Assembly (NCBI GenBank): GCA_030528885.1
Contig: JAUMXY010000004.1
Coordinates: 17,023 to 81,022 of the forward strand
Direction: 5' to 3'
DNA: 64,000 bases
Source of the DNA: Bacteroidales bacterium
GTDB lineage: Bacteria; Bacteroidota; Bacteroidia; Bacteroidales; Bacteroidaceae
This document shows, one piece after another, positions 35,881 through 45,083 of this stretch. The first letter of the stretch is position 1. The number at the start of each line of letters is the position of its first letter. The notes beneath the pieces are model-generated. The model was given only the letters and a program-made list of their open reading frames with translations. It searched no databases and was not told the origin of the DNA. The translations under genes were made by a program, and so were the position numbers.

Positions 35881-38800
35881 ATGAAAAATTTACTAACTCT
35901 TGCTGTGTTCATGTTTGGTTTTATAGGCATGAACGCAGAACCCGTTGATTTTGAAAAGGCAAAATCAATAGCTGCATCCATGATGAGTAAAGATGTGGAA
36001 CCGGTGCTGGTAAATAAAGCAGTTCGCAATGCTGCGAAAGCCCGGAATTTGAGTCGGAAAGTCCAGGAAACCTCACCTTATTATATCTTTTCGCGTGGTG
36101 AGGGGCAAGGCTTTGTGATTGTCAGTGGAGACGATTGCCTTCCTGAAGTGTTGGGGTATACAGAACAAGGAGATTATGATGAAGCTGCCTTGCCGCCACA
36201 TTTCTTCTCATGGTTGAATTATTACAAAGCAGCTGTTGAGGATGCCCAAGAGGCAGGGAAAAATGTGAGTAGAAAAGCATCTGCCAGAAAGGGTATGGTT
36301 CGTCGCAGCAAGGACTGGAAGAATATTCCCGCTTTGCTAACTACGCATTGGCATCAGACTTCACCTTACAATGACCGGTGTCCTTATATCCCTGGCAAAA
36401 ACAGCCGGGCTGTAACGGGTTGTACGGCGACTGCTGCTGCACAGGTTATTTATTACTATCGAAAAGACAATCCTTCTGTTTTTCTTGCAAATACGCCTAC
36501 TTATGATGCTGATGAATGGCACAGAATACCAGTGAAGGACCAAATCAAGAAGGGCACTCCTATCAAATGGGATTTGATGCTTGATAGCTATAATGGTACA
36601 GAACCGCAGGAGTTCAAGCAGGCGGTGGCCGATCTTTGTTTTGCTGTAGGAGCCATGGATAAAATGGATTATGGTGAATCGTCTGCGGCTCAGATAACCG
36701 ATTTGGTCAATCCTCTAAAGACGTATTTCAATCTGCTGAGTGAAAGTCTTTATAAGAGTGATGGAAGTCACAGCTGGATTGCGCTTGAAGAATGGGAGGA
36801 AATGATTTATAATGACTTGGCTGAAGGACACCCTATCGTCTATACAGGTTATCATGCAGATCAAGGTGGACATGCGGTGGTGCTTGATGGATATCAGGCA
36901 AGTACAGGGCTTTTCCACTTTAACTTTGGGTGGGGAGGTCAAGGTGACGGATGGTATACGGTTGATGATGAGACTGGCATGAACCATTTTAACATGTGGC
37001 AAGGCATGACCTACAAGATACGTCCTCAACGGCAGAATGTGAAAGCGGACATAGAAGTTATAGGCGATGCTTATGAAAACGCAACAAACATGGTGCAGGT
37101 GAAAGTGAAGAATAATTCGTCTTTAAATCTCAAAGGCGTATACCTTTTTGCTTCCACATCAACAAGCAAACCCTCCAAATTGTCCAATGCGAAATCGTCG
37201 GATGAAGCGTTTGAAGTTGAGTCGGGAGATGAGGCGGAATTGCAGTTGACGTTTAAGCCGACAAGCACTAGAACGTGGTATTTGACTGTCACGGATAAAA
37301 AATTGAATGTTTTAGGCACGACAGAGGTTACTCCTAAAGAGTCTGTTGTAGATATTCTTCTGCAAGATTTGGCTGTAGCAGGAAGTACTGCTACAGAGAA
37401 CTTTGAAAATGAGAGTTACCAGATAGTTTATAATACTAAATCAAAAGTCTATGCGAATCTTTTGAACAACTCTTCTGTTGGCTATGAAGAAACGCTTCGC
37501 ATGATGTTCTATGTCTATGATGAAGCTACTGAAGAATGGAACGAAGTCGGTTATAAGACTGGTAAACTTGCTGTTAATGGACATGAGACAGGAATGGTTA
37601 CTTTCAATATAATAGGAACTTCCAGTTGTCCGTTTGAAACAGGTAAGTACTATTATGGGAAGTTGGTCAATCCTATTCCCAATTCGGATGATGTCATCAA
37701 GATAGAGAAGGTTGATTCGATTGTTCGTTTTGTGTTGAAAGATTGCGATATGGAAGTGCTTGGTTTTGATGATAACTGCTTGGCATTAAAAGGGCATTTT
37801 GATGTAACAGCTTTCAATAGCACTTCTTTTGCTGAAAAGAACATTTATAAGTCTGTAACCTCATTCGATTTAACCCAATGTGTAGATATCGAGAAGGTTG
37901 AACAAGAAGTGAATCCGAATGCCCTTATCTATGTGGCAGACAATAGTTTGGCTTCGGGCTCTAATGTCATTCGTGCAGGTAAATGTTCACAGTTGAAGCT
38001 CGTGCCAGGATATGCTTTCCAGCCACGTGCTGAATTCGTTGCAGAGAAAGCTGAATTGCTCGTTGGTGAGGAAGTTGCGAAATGGTATCTTTTGACATCT
38101 CCATTTGATGCTGTTGTTCCTGATGGCATTATTGCCCGTGAAATTATGTCGCATACAAGCAGCGGTATTTCTAACCAAACTCGCGATGTGAAGATGCTGG
38201 AGGCTGGCAAAACCTATTTGGTCATGTCTTCATCTTTGGACAATCTCATTCTCAGGGGAGAGAATGTCAAGGTTCTTGCTGCCCCTCTTAAGAATACTGA
38301 TGAGGCTGTGGTCGGAACTTATACAAATACGGTTGCTGTGGAGGGAGCGCTTTTGTTGAATGATGATGAGTCGCAGTATTTTGTGCCAGTAGAGGAGGGA
38401 AGTGCTGTGGAAGCATTGAGAGGCTATTGTTTGGCAGATGACTTGACGAAGTCTTTCCGGGCCTATTCCAACATTCTGCTTGATCCTTCATTCCTTGTGC
38501 TGGCTGAAAGTATAAACAGGGCTTATGGTGCCTTGGCGCAATACGGCAATCTTGTAGAGGCAGCAAATAGCCAGGCTTTTATTGATAAGATAAGAGCGGC
38601 CGAGAGTGAATTCTCTAATAGAGGTGAGGGTTCGGAACTGACGACTGGCACTAAGATAAAAAAATATGCGGGACAGTTGGACGAAGCTGTCGAAGAATTC
38701 TTGAAGTCGGTTTCATTAGCGGGAGGCCTGAAGATTGATTTCACGTCATGCATTGTGAATCCTTCGTTTGAGACAAAGACGACTAAGGGCTGGATTGTCG

Positions 38801-39372
38801 GGACAAAAGAAGGCTATGCAAAAGTTTCGTCAGTCAATGCTGGAACACTCCCCAACAATAACCGAGCCGTCGGGCTTGACGGGGAATACGTTTTCCAAAG
38901 TGTTATAGCGTCAGCGGATTCCACCTCAGTCGGAATATCTCAAACGGTCGAAGGACTGATTCCTGGCTACTATCGTTTGACGGCTATGCTTGGAACAGAT
39001 GTTAATTCGACAGTCACCATGTTTGCTGGCGATTCCTCTGTTACTGTTAGCGGACATGAATTTGGAAGTCTGTATTTGTCGGAGGCTTCAATAGACAGCA
39101 TCATTGTAAAAGCAAACGATGGGATGCCTACGGGAACACTTGAAATAGGAGTAAGAGAAGGTCGCTGGTATAAAGCTGACGATTTTGTTCTTACTTATCT
39201 TTCATCGTTGCCGCTTGATGAGGATGATGCCAATGCGATTGTCGATGCTGTGCCAGAACGGCAATCTTTCGTCAAGGGAATATTTACCCTTCAAGGTGTG
39301 CGGGTCGAAGAAATGACTGAACCTGGCATCTACATTGTTAATGGAAAGAAATATATCCATAGGAAGTTGTAA
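35881..39372 (+). CDS. Large secreted C10-family (streptopain-like) cysteine peptidase
   Basis: 1163 residues from ATG at 35881 (another ATG is two codons earlier). Signal peptide ends near GMNAEP. A Spi-like inhibitory prodomain (about 25-130, YYIFSRGEGQGFVIVSGDD) precedes the catalytic domain with nucleophile Cys181 in VTGCTATAAAQV and His331 in GGHAVVLDGY, then FNFGWGGQGDGW. About 700 residues of beta-rich C-terminal domains follow, ending FTLQGVRVEEMTEPGIYIVN, a tail like that of the xylanase. It is a secreted or surface protease; substrate unknown. It lies 26 bp after lepA. Confidence 0.9.
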   Translation: MKNLLTLAVFMFGFIGMNAEPVDFEKAKSIAASMMSKDVEPVLVNKAVRNAAKARNLSRKVQETSPYYIFSRGEGQGFVIVSGDDCLPEVLGYTEQGDYDEAALPPHFFSWLNYYKAAVEDAQEAGKNVSRKASARKGMVRRSKDWKNIPALLTTHWHQTSPYNDRCPYIPGKNSRAVTGCTATAAAQVIYYYRKDNPSVFLANTPTYDADEWHRIPVKDQIKKGTPIKWDLMLDSYNGTEPQEFKQAVADLCFAVGAMDKMDYGESSAAQITDLVNPLKTYFNLLSESLYKSDGSHSWIALEEWEEMIYNDLAEGHPIVYTGYHADQGGHAVVLDGYQASTGLFHFNFGWGGQGDGWYTVDDETGMNHFNMWQGMTYKIRPQRQNVKADIEVIGDAYENATNMVQVKVKNNSSLNLKGVYLFASTSTSKPSKLSNAKSSDEAFEVESGDEAELQLTFKPTSTRTWYLTVTDKKLNVLGTTEVTPKESVVDILLQDLAVAGSTATENFENESYQIVYNTKSKVYANLLNNSSVGYEETLRMMFYVYDEATEEWNEVGYKTGKLAVNGHETGMVTFNIIGTSSCPFETGKYYYGKLVNPIPNSDDVIKIEKVDSIVRFVLKDCDMEVLGFDDNCLALKGHFDVTAFNSTSFAEKNIYKSVTSFDLTQCVDIEKVEQEVNPNALIYVADNSLASGSNVIRAGKCSQLKLVPGYAFQPRAEFVAEKAELLVGEEVAKWYLLTSPFDAVVPDGIIAREIMSHTSSGISNQTRDVKMLEAGKTYLVMSSSLDNLILRGENVKVLAAPLKNTDEAVVGTYTNTVAVEGALLLNDDESQYFVPVEEGSAVEALRGYCLADDLTKSFRAYSNILLDPSFLVLAESINRAYGALAQYGNLVEAANSQAFIDKIRAAESEFSNRGEGSELTTGTKIKKYAGQLDEAVEEFLKSVSLAGGLKIDFTSCIVNPSFETKTTKGWIVGTKEGYAKVSSVNAGTLPNNNRAVGLDGEYVFQSVIASADSTSVGISQTVEGLIPGYYRLTAMLGTDVNSTVTMFAGDSSVTVSGHEFGSLYLSEASIDSIIVKANDGMPTGTLEIGVREGRWYKADDFVLTYLSSLPLDEDDANAIVDAVPERQSFVKGIFTLQGVRVEEMTEPGIYIVNGKKYIHRKL

Positions 39373-39431
39373 AAAACTCGTCAGCGGAGTCTTTTCTGCG
39401 GCTTTGACGACGGGTTAAAGGTCAATCGAAG

Positions 39432-39472
39432 AAATCCAGTCTTTATGTAAATGAAGGCTGGATTTTTTCTTT
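39432..39472 (+). terminator. Rho-independent terminator of the C10 peptidase gene
   Basis: AAATCCAGTCTT pairs with AAGGCTGGATTT (one G-U), followed by a T-rich tail. Confidence 0.8.
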
Positions 39473-39530
39473 TTTATGCTTATACCTGCTTGCCTGCAAA
39501 TATGGAACAGGCTGAAAAACACGGAAATGT

Positions 39531-39561
39531 TTGGCTGATTAAAATAAAAGTCGTACCTTTG
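39531..39561 (+). promoter_or_regulatory. Bacteroidota promoter for the lysozyme-like gene
   Basis: TTG at 39531-39533, 20-bp spacer, TACCTTTG at 39554-39561, about 34 bp before the ATG. Confidence 0.75.
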
Positions 39562-39594
39562 TCGCGGTTTTTCAGAAACTAAAGGTAAGAATGT

Positions 39595-40032
39595 ATGAAG
39601 AAATTACTAGTATTAGTGCTGATGGCTATCTCATTTACTGCGGCTGCGAAGTCAACGCCTGAGATAGACCTTCAGAAGAAATGGGGTATGGTGATTCAAG
39701 CCATTGCGATGGTGGAAAGCGAATGCCAACCCAATAGAGTATCTAGGAATGGGCTCTACGTCGGTTATCTGCAGATTTCCGAGATTCTGGTGCGCGAGTG
39801 CAACCGTATCGTAGGATATGAAAAGTACACTTACGCTGACCGTTACGACAAGCAGAAAAGCATTGACATGTTCATTGACTTTCAAGAACGCTACAATCCA
39901 GAAGGAAACCTGGAAAAGGCTATTCGTCTTTGGAATTCGGGAGACTTGAAATGCATGACACGAAAGGCACGTACCGAAGGTTACTACCAGAGGGTAATGA
40001 AAAGGTACACCAGCATTGCAACACTGCGTTAA
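39595..40032 (+). CDS. Secreted lysozyme/transglycosylase-like small protein
   Basis: 145 residues with a signal peptide (MKKLLVLVLMAISFTAAAKS). The mature part begins QAIAMVESECQPNRVSRNG followed by YVGYLQISEILV, which mirrors the ES and GxxQI motifs of SLT/goose-lysozyme folds, with Glu in MVESE as likely catalytic acid. It is small for a lytic transglycosylase, and the later motifs are weak. It probably acts on peptidoglycan in the periplasm; this is inferred from motif similarity only. It stands alone between its own promoter and terminator. Confidence 0.7.
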   Translation: MKKLLVLVLMAISFTAAAKSTPEIDLQKKWGMVIQAIAMVESECQPNRVSRNGLYVGYLQISEILVRECNRIVGYEKYTYADRYDKQKSIDMFIDFQERYNPEGNLEKAIRLWNSGDLKCMTRKARTEGYYQRVMKRYTSIATLR

Positions 40033-40059
40033 CAATGAAAAAAACAATTTTTCATATAA

Positions 40060-40093
40060 ACGTCCAAGGCTTTCCGTCTTGGGCGTTTTTTTT
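40060..40093 (+). terminator. Rho-independent terminator of the lysozyme-like gene
   Basis: AACGTCCAAG pairs with CTTGGGCGTT (one G-U) and runs into eight T residues. Confidence 0.85.
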
Positions 40094-40105
40094 GTAGCTA
40101 TTCAA

Positions 40106-40170
40106 GCGTACCCCTCGGGTCCGCCATACCGTACCCCTCGGGTCCGATGCGTCGGACCCGAGGGGTACGG
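40106..40170 (+). repeat. 65-bp three-unit palindromic element, copy 3
   Basis: Unit 1 GCGTACCCCTCGGGTCC at 40106-40122. Unit 2 (40129-40147) and unit 3 (40152-40170) form a perfect 19-bp stem with a TGCG loop. It follows the terminator by 12 bp. The remaining DNA to 40610 holds only the thrS promoter candidate and a structured-looking leader. Confidence 0.85.
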
Positions 40171-40443
40171 TATTATATTATGCGTTTCAACAGCCATAAT
40201 CTTATGCTGGAATGAGGTGAGAGAAACCGCTTTGAGCCTTGTTGAATGTGGTGCTTTTGTGTCCTGAAAATGTTTTCTCCTAAATCGCTGATGCTTAATA
40301 TACCGCTAAAAAATGAAATTGAGATGGATGTGTTGAATAGAAAGGAGGATGGCAGACGGGTCAATATGATATATTTCTAACTGAAAAAGTGCTGTTTGCA
40401 AAGTTTTTCAGAGAAAATTTGCTGTTAAACGATTTTTTAGTGC

Positions 40444-40451
40444 TAAATTTG
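40444..40451 (+). promoter_or_regulatory. -7 box candidate for thrS
   Basis: TAAATTTG with a TTG 22 bp upstream, slightly wide. The resulting leader of about 150 bases contains partly complementary segments (AAGCACAGGAAACAC and GTGCTTTCTGTGTTTTGTGC) that could fold, possibly for autoregulation of ThrS. Confidence 0.4.
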
Positions 40452-40610
40452 TGGTCGCTTTTTCAAGCATGGGAAGCACAGGAAACACTGCATGGTGGTC
40501 AGAACCGAATGCGGCAGAACGCAAGGAATCTGTGCTTTCTGTGTTTTGTGCGTAGAATCAAGCACTCCCTAAAGAGGTATTAGTATAGTATTAAAAAATT
40601 CAACATAAAG

Positions 40611-42554
40611 ATGATAAAGATTACTTTTCCAGACAATTCTGTGCGTGAGTACGAGGCTGGCGTCACAGGCTTGCAGATAGCAGAAAGCATTAGCCAGCGT
40701 TTAGCACAAGATGTGATAGCTTGTGGTGTGAATGGTGAGACGACAGAACTGAATCGTCCGATTAACGAGGATGCAACTATCGCTTTGTATAAATTTGATG
40801 ACCCTGAAGGAAAGCATGCTTTCTGGCATACATCGGCGCATCTGATGGCTGAGGCCATTGAGGAACTTTATCCAGGTACGCAGTTCGGTATCGGTCCTGC
40901 GATAGAGAATGGGTTCTATTACGATGTGATGCCACCAGAAGGCGTAAGGCTTAGCGATGCAGACTTCCCAAAGATTGAGAAGAAGATGCAGGAATTGCAG
41001 CAGAAGAAAGAAGCGCTTGTGCGCAAAGACATCTCTAAGAGCGAAGTGATGGAACTCTTCGCCTCTAAGGGACAAACCTATAAGAACGAACTGATTGCAG
41101 AACTTGAGGACGGAAAGATTACAACTTACACACAAGGCAATTATATTGACCTTTGCAAAGGACCTCATCTGATGACAACGGCTCCTATCAAATCCTTCAA
41201 ACTTCTGTCGTTGGCGGCAGCCTATTGGCGCGGAGATGAGAAACGACCTATGATGACCCGTATCTACGGTATCTCGTTCCCGAAGAAAAAGATGCTTGAC
41301 GAATACCTTGTGGCTCTTGAAGAAGCAAAGAAGCGTGACCACAGAAAGATAGGCAAGGAGATGGAACTCTTTATGTTCTCCGAGCGCGTGGGAAAAGGCC
41401 TCCCTATGTGGATGCCGAAGGGTACTGCACTTCGTCTGCGTTTGCAGGACTTCTTGCGTAAAATACAGAAACAATATGGATACCAAGAGGTTATTACTCC
41501 ACATATCGGTGGAAAGAATCTTTATGTAACCTCAGGGCATTATGCTCATTATGGCAAGGATTCATTCCAGCCAATCCATACTCCAGAAGAAGGCGAGGAA
41601 TACTTGCTCAAGCCTATGAACTGCCCTCACCATTGTGAAATTTTTGCATGGCAGCCCCGTTCTTACAAGGATCTCCCATTCCGATGCGCTGAGTTTGGAA
41701 CTGTTTATCGCTATGAACAGTCGGGCGAACTTCATGGACTTACTCGTGTACGCTCATTTACCCAAGACGATGCGCATATCTTCTGCCGTCCAGATCAGGT
41801 GAAAGAGGAGTTCCTTCGTGTTATGGATATCATCAACATTATCTTCAAGGCACTTGATTTCAAGGATTTTGAAGCACAGATATCTCTCCGCGACCCTGAA
41901 GATAAAGAAAAGTACATCGGTTCAGACGAGGTGTGGGAAGAGGCACAAAATGCAATTATTGAAGCCTGCGCAGAGAAAGGTCTTCCAACTCGTACAGAAT
42001 TGGGCGAAGCCGCATTCTATGGTCCCAAACTTGACTTCATGATTAAGGATGCTCTTGGTCGCCGTTGGCAGTTGGGTACAATTCAGGTGGACTACAACCT
42101 GCCCGAACGATTCCAGCTTGAATACACTGGTGCGGACAATCAGAAGCATCGCCCCGTCATGATTCATCGTGCGCCATTTGGCTCAATGGAGCGTTTCATC
42201 GCAGTTCTGATTGAGCACACGGCTGGTCACTTCCCACTTTGGCTTACTCCCGACCAAGTAGTTGTCCTCCCAATATCTGAAAAGCATAATGATTATGCTC
42301 ACAAGGTTGCAGAAATGCTGAACATGCAAGATGTTCGCACGTTGGTGGATGACAGAAATGAAAAGATAGGAAGAAAGATTCGCGACAACGAAATCAAGCA
42401 CATTCCATATATGCTTGTTGTTGGCGAAAAAGAGGCGGCAGATGGCACTGTGAACGTTAGAAAACAAGGCACACAGCATCAGGAAACGATGAAAATAGAT
42501 GAATTTGCGAAGAAAATACAGGAAGAAGTTCGTCAAATGACAGAAAATTTCTAA
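40611..42554 (+). CDS. thrS: Threonyl-tRNA synthetase
   Basis: 647 residues. The N-terminal TGS domain starts [17 protein letters not shown], the editing domain has [11 protein letters not shown], and the catalytic class II core has [10 protein letters not shown] (zinc Cys and His), motif 2 [19 protein letters not shown] and motif 3 [11 protein letters not shown]. The C-terminal anticodon-binding domain has VVLPISEKH and [17 protein letters not shown]. It charges tRNA-Thr; a tRNA-Thr(CGT) gene lies at 61.1 kb. It heads the thrS-infC-rpmI-rplT cluster, a classic arrangement. Confidence 0.98.
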   Translation: MIKITFPDNSVREYEAGVTGLQIAESISQRLAQDVIACGVNGETTELNRPINEDATIALYKFDDPEGKHAFWHTSAHLMAEAIEELYPGTQFGIGPAIENGFYYDVMPPEGVRLSDADFPKIEKKMQELQQKKEALVRKDISKSEVMELFASKGQTYKNELIAELEDGKITTYTQGNYIDLCKGPHLMTTAPIKSFKLLSLAAAYWRGDEKRPMMTRIYGISFPKKKMLDEYLVALEEAKKRDHRKIGKEMELFMFSERVGKGLPMWMPKGTALRLRLQDFLRKIQKQYGYQEVITPHIGGKNLYVTSGHYAHYGKDSFQPIHTPEEGEEYLLKPMNCPHHCEIFAWQPRSYKDLPFRCAEFGTVYRYEQSGELHGLTRVRSFTQDDAHIFCRPDQVKEEFLRVMDIINIIFKALDFKDFEAQISLRDPEDKEKYIGSDEVWEEAQNAIIEACAEKGLPTRTELGEAAFYGPKLDFMIKDALGRRWQLGTIQVDYNLPERFQLEYTGADNQKHRPVMIHRAPFGSMERFIAVLIEHTAGHFPLWLTPDQVVVLPISEKHNDYAHKVAEMLNMQDVRTLVDDRNEKIGRKIRDNEIKHIPYMLVVGEKEAADGTVNVRKQGTQHQETMKIDEFAKKIQEEVRQMTENF

Positions 42555-42559
42555 CTTTG
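42552..42559 (+). promoter_or_regulatory. Possible internal -7 box for infC
   Basis: TAACTTTG overlaps the thrS stop codon. No TTG at -33. It would allow expression of infC-rpmI-rplT independent of thrS. Confidence 0.4.
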
Positions 42560-42623
42560 CAGTCGAATTTAATCAAAAACAAAAACTTAACTTAACATAC
42601 TGAAGGAATTAACCCTGACTTTA

Positions 42624-43304
42624 ATGAAAGGTGACAACAAAAAACAGCAGTACAGAATCAATGAGCAGATTCGTGTACATGAAGTGAGAATCGTAGGCGA
42701 AGATGTAGAATCAGCCGTAATGTCAACCCGAGATGCTCTCCGTCTGGCAGAAGACAAAGGAGTCGATCTTGTTGAAATTTCTCCAAATGCGCAACCTCCA
42801 GTATGTCGATTGATTGACTACTCAAAGTTTCTCTACCAGCAGAAAAAGAAGGCAAAGGAGCTTAAAGCAAAGCAAGTCAAGGTTGAAGTTAAGGAAATTC
42901 GTTTCGGACCTCAGACGGGTGATGCCGACTATGCATTCAAATTGAAGCATGCGCAGGAATTCCTCAACGATGGTAACAAAGTGAAGGCATACGTATTCTT
43001 CAAGGGACGTTCCATCGTCTTCAAAGAACAAGGAGAGGTATTGCTGCTTCGTTTTGCTAATGACTTGGAGGAATTGGCTAAGGTTGAGAGTATGCCATCG
43101 CTTGAAGGCAAAAAAATGTTCCTTACTCTTGCGCCCAAAAAGGCAGGACTGCCCAAGAAAAGCCAACAGAAACGTGATAACGAAGCTGCAGAAGCACAGG
43201 CAAAAGCACAACGCCAAGCAGAGTTGGATGCTGAAGGACCTAACCCTAACAGCCCATTTGCAGGACTTGCAGAGAAACTGGCTGCAGCTAAAGAAGAAGA
43301 ATAG
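42624..43304 (+). CDS. infC: Translation initiation factor IF-3
   Basis: 226 residues from an ordinary ATG (not the rare AUU used in enterobacteria). N-domain [18 protein letters not shown], linker [19 protein letters not shown] with [11 protein letters not shown], and C-domain [14 protein letters not shown]. It carries a C-terminal extension of roughly 45 residues rich in Ala, Gln and Glu beyond the usual end, typical of Bacteroidota. It prevents premature 50S joining and proofreads initiator tRNA. Gap to rpmI is 62 bp. Confidence 0.97.
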   Translation: MKGDNKKQQYRINEQIRVHEVRIVGEDVESAVMSTRDALRLAEDKGVDLVEISPNAQPPVCRLIDYSKFLYQQKKKAKELKAKQVKVEVKEIRFGPQTGDADYAFKLKHAQEFLNDGNKVKAYVFFKGRSIVFKEQGEVLLLRFANDLEELAKVESMPSLEGKKMFLTLAPKKAGLPKKSQQKRDNEAAEAQAKAQRQAELDAEGPNPNSPFAGLAEKLAAAKEEE

Positions 43305-43366
43305 AAGTGCGTAACGCCCTGGTATATGCGTTGCCACACATTATTAATAATTAAAACAATAAAAAA

Positions 43367-43564
43367 ATGCCAAAAGTTAAAACTAAATCCGCTGCTAAAA
43401 AGCGTTTCACGCTTACTGGAACAGGAAAAATCAAGCGTCAGCATGCTTATCACAGTCACATCTTGACAAAGAAGACTAAGAAGCAGAAGAGAAATCTCGA
43501 CCACAGCACAATTGTCGTTAAGGCAAACCGCAAGCAGGTTCTCGATTGTCTCGCTATTCGCTAA
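43367..43564 (+). CDS. rpmI: 50S ribosomal protein L35
   Basis: 65 residues, [20 protein letters not shown] with [20 protein letters not shown], the standard L35 sequence. It lies between infC and rplT as in most bacteria. Confidence 0.98.
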   Translation: MPKVKTKSAAKKRFTLTGTGKIKRQHAYHSHILTKKTKKQKRNLDHSTIVVKANRKQVLDCLAIR

Positions 43565-43667
43565 TCTTTCCCGTATTGTGGAGAACGTCTTTTTCGAAAA
43601 GATAAACTTTCACAAGTTCGAGAGAACACTAATCAGTAAGAATTTAACTTAAAGTTTAACCGATTTG

Positions 43668-43703
43668 TTAGCTCCAAAGAACGTCAGATGTACGTCGCTA
43701 ACA
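43668..43703 (+). ncRNA. Candidate L20 leader structure in the rpmI-rplT gap
   Basis: The unusually long 158-base gap contains GTTAGC (43668-43673) pairing with GCTAAC (43698-43703) around an inner ACGT-rich segment, shortly before rplT. L20 is a known autoregulator in other bacteria through leader RNA mimicking its 23S site; this hairpin is a candidate, by position and analogy only. Confidence 0.35.
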
Positions 43704-43722
43704 TTCAAAAAAGAACAAAATT

Positions 43723-44067
43723 ATGCCAAGATCAGTAAATCATGTTGCATCACGTGCTCGCCGTAAAAAGATTTTGAAGCGCGTAAAAGGTCAGTTCGGT
43801 GCTCGCAAGAACGTATGGACCGTTGCTAAAAACGCCTATGAGAAAGGTCTCACCTATGCGTTTATCGGCCGTCGACTCAAGAAGCGTGAATTCCGTGCTT
43901 TGTGGATTCAGCGTATCAACGCAGCCGCTCGCCTCGAAGGAATGTCATACTCACAGCTTATGGGCGCACTTCACAAGGCAGGCATCGAAATCAACCGTAA
44001 GACTCTTGCTTACCTCGCTGTGCACAACGCAGAGGCATTCAAGGCTATCGTTGAGAAGGTTAAGTAA
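43723..44067 (+). CDS. rplT: 50S ribosomal protein L20
   Basis: 114 residues, [20 protein letters not shown] then [19 protein letters not shown] and [17 protein letters not shown]. It is required early in 50S assembly. Last gene of the infC cluster, followed by a terminator. Confidence 0.98.
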   Translation: MPRSVNHVASRARRKKILKRVKGQFGARKNVWTVAKNAYEKGLTYAFIGRRLKKREFRALWIQRINAAARLEGMSYSQLMGALHKAGIEINRKTLAYLAVHNAEAFKAIVEKVK

Positions 44068-44088
44068 ATCAACATTAGTTACTAAAAT

Positions 44089-44121
44089 AAAGCATCTTTC
44101 TCATGCAGAAAGGTGCTTTTA
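44089..44121 (+). terminator. Terminator after rplT
   Basis: AAAGCATCTTTCT pairs with AGAAAGGTGCTTT (with G-U pairing) around CATGC; a short T run follows. Confidence 0.75.
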
Positions 44122-44194
44122 TTAATTAAGGATTCAAAATGGAGGAAGCCGTATGTACGTGCCTCCCCCTGTCAAAACTAAAACTTTAATCAAT

Positions 44195-45082
44195 ATGAAA
44201 GCATTTGTTTTCCCAGGTCAGGGCGCTCAATTCACAGGAATGGGTAAAGACCTTTACGAATCAAACCCTGTAGCAAAAGAACTTTTCGACAAGGCTAACG
44301 AGATTCTTGGTTTTGAAATCACTAAGATTATGTTTGAAGGAACTGCTGAAGAACTTAAGCAGACAAAGGTGACTCAGCCTGCGGTATTCCTTCACTCTGT
44401 TATCTCTGCTATCTGTCTTGGCGACGCTTTTGATGCAGAGATGGTTGGAGGTCATTCTCTGGGTGAATTCTCTGCGCTTGTTGCTGCTGGCGCTCTTTCT
44501 TTTGAAGATGGTCTGAAGCTGGTTTCTCAGCGTGCTATGGCAATGCAGAAAGCTTGTGAGGCTGCACCTTCAACAATGGCTGCTATCATTGGTCTTGATG
44601 ATGCAAAGATTGAGGAAATCTGTGCCTCTATTTCTAAGCCAGGCTACATCGTAGTGCCAGCTAACTACAACAATCCAGGTCAGCTCGTTATTTCTGGAAA
44701 TGTTGAAGCCATCAACGAAGCATGCGAGGCTCTTAAGGCTGCAGGTGCAAAACGCGCTCTTCCTCTTCCTGTTGGCGGTGCATTCCATTCTCCACTCATG
44801 CAGCCAGCAAAGGATGAACTTCAGGCTGCTATTGAAGCAACTACATTCTGCGAGCCTAAATGTCCTGTTTACCAAAACGTTGATGCTCAGGCACACACCA
44901 ACCCTGAGGAAATCAAGCAGAATCTGATTGCTCAGCTTACAGCTCCTGTTAAGTGGACCTATGAAGTTCAAGCTATGGTAGCTGCTGGTGCTACAGACTT
45001 CACAGAGTGTGGTCCAGGCAAAGCGCTGCAAGGAATGATTGCAAAGATTGACCGAAACGTAACAGTACACGGTATCGCATAA
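44195..45082 (+). CDS. fabD: Malonyl-CoA:ACP transacylase
   Basis: 295 residues from MKAFVFPGQGAQFTGMGKDL. The active-site Ser is in GGHSLGEFSALV, the catalytic His in GGAFHSPLM, and Gln in FPGQGAQ forms the oxyanion region. It loads malonyl groups onto acyl carrier protein for fatty-acid synthesis. A longer frame start 42 bp upstream is not conserved. A GH13 gene begins one base after its stop, so the two are probably co-transcribed although functionally unrelated. Confidence 0.95.
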   Translation: MKAFVFPGQGAQFTGMGKDLYESNPVAKELFDKANEILGFEITKIMFEGTAEELKQTKVTQPAVFLHSVISAICLGDAFDAEMVGGHSLGEFSALVAAGALSFEDGLKLVSQRAMAMQKACEAAPSTMAAIIGLDDAKIEEICASISKPGYIVVPANYNNPGQLVISGNVEAINEACEALKAAGAKRALPLPVGGAFHSPLMQPAKDELQAAIEATTFCEPKCPVYQNVDAQAHTNPEEIKQNLIAQLTAPVKWTYEVQAMVAAGATDFTECGPGKALQGMIAKIDRNVTVHGIA

Positions 45083-45083
45083 C

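Noticed and set aside
40016-40267. 83-codon frame after the lysozyme-like gene
   Set aside because: It crosses the terminator and the 65-bp repeat.
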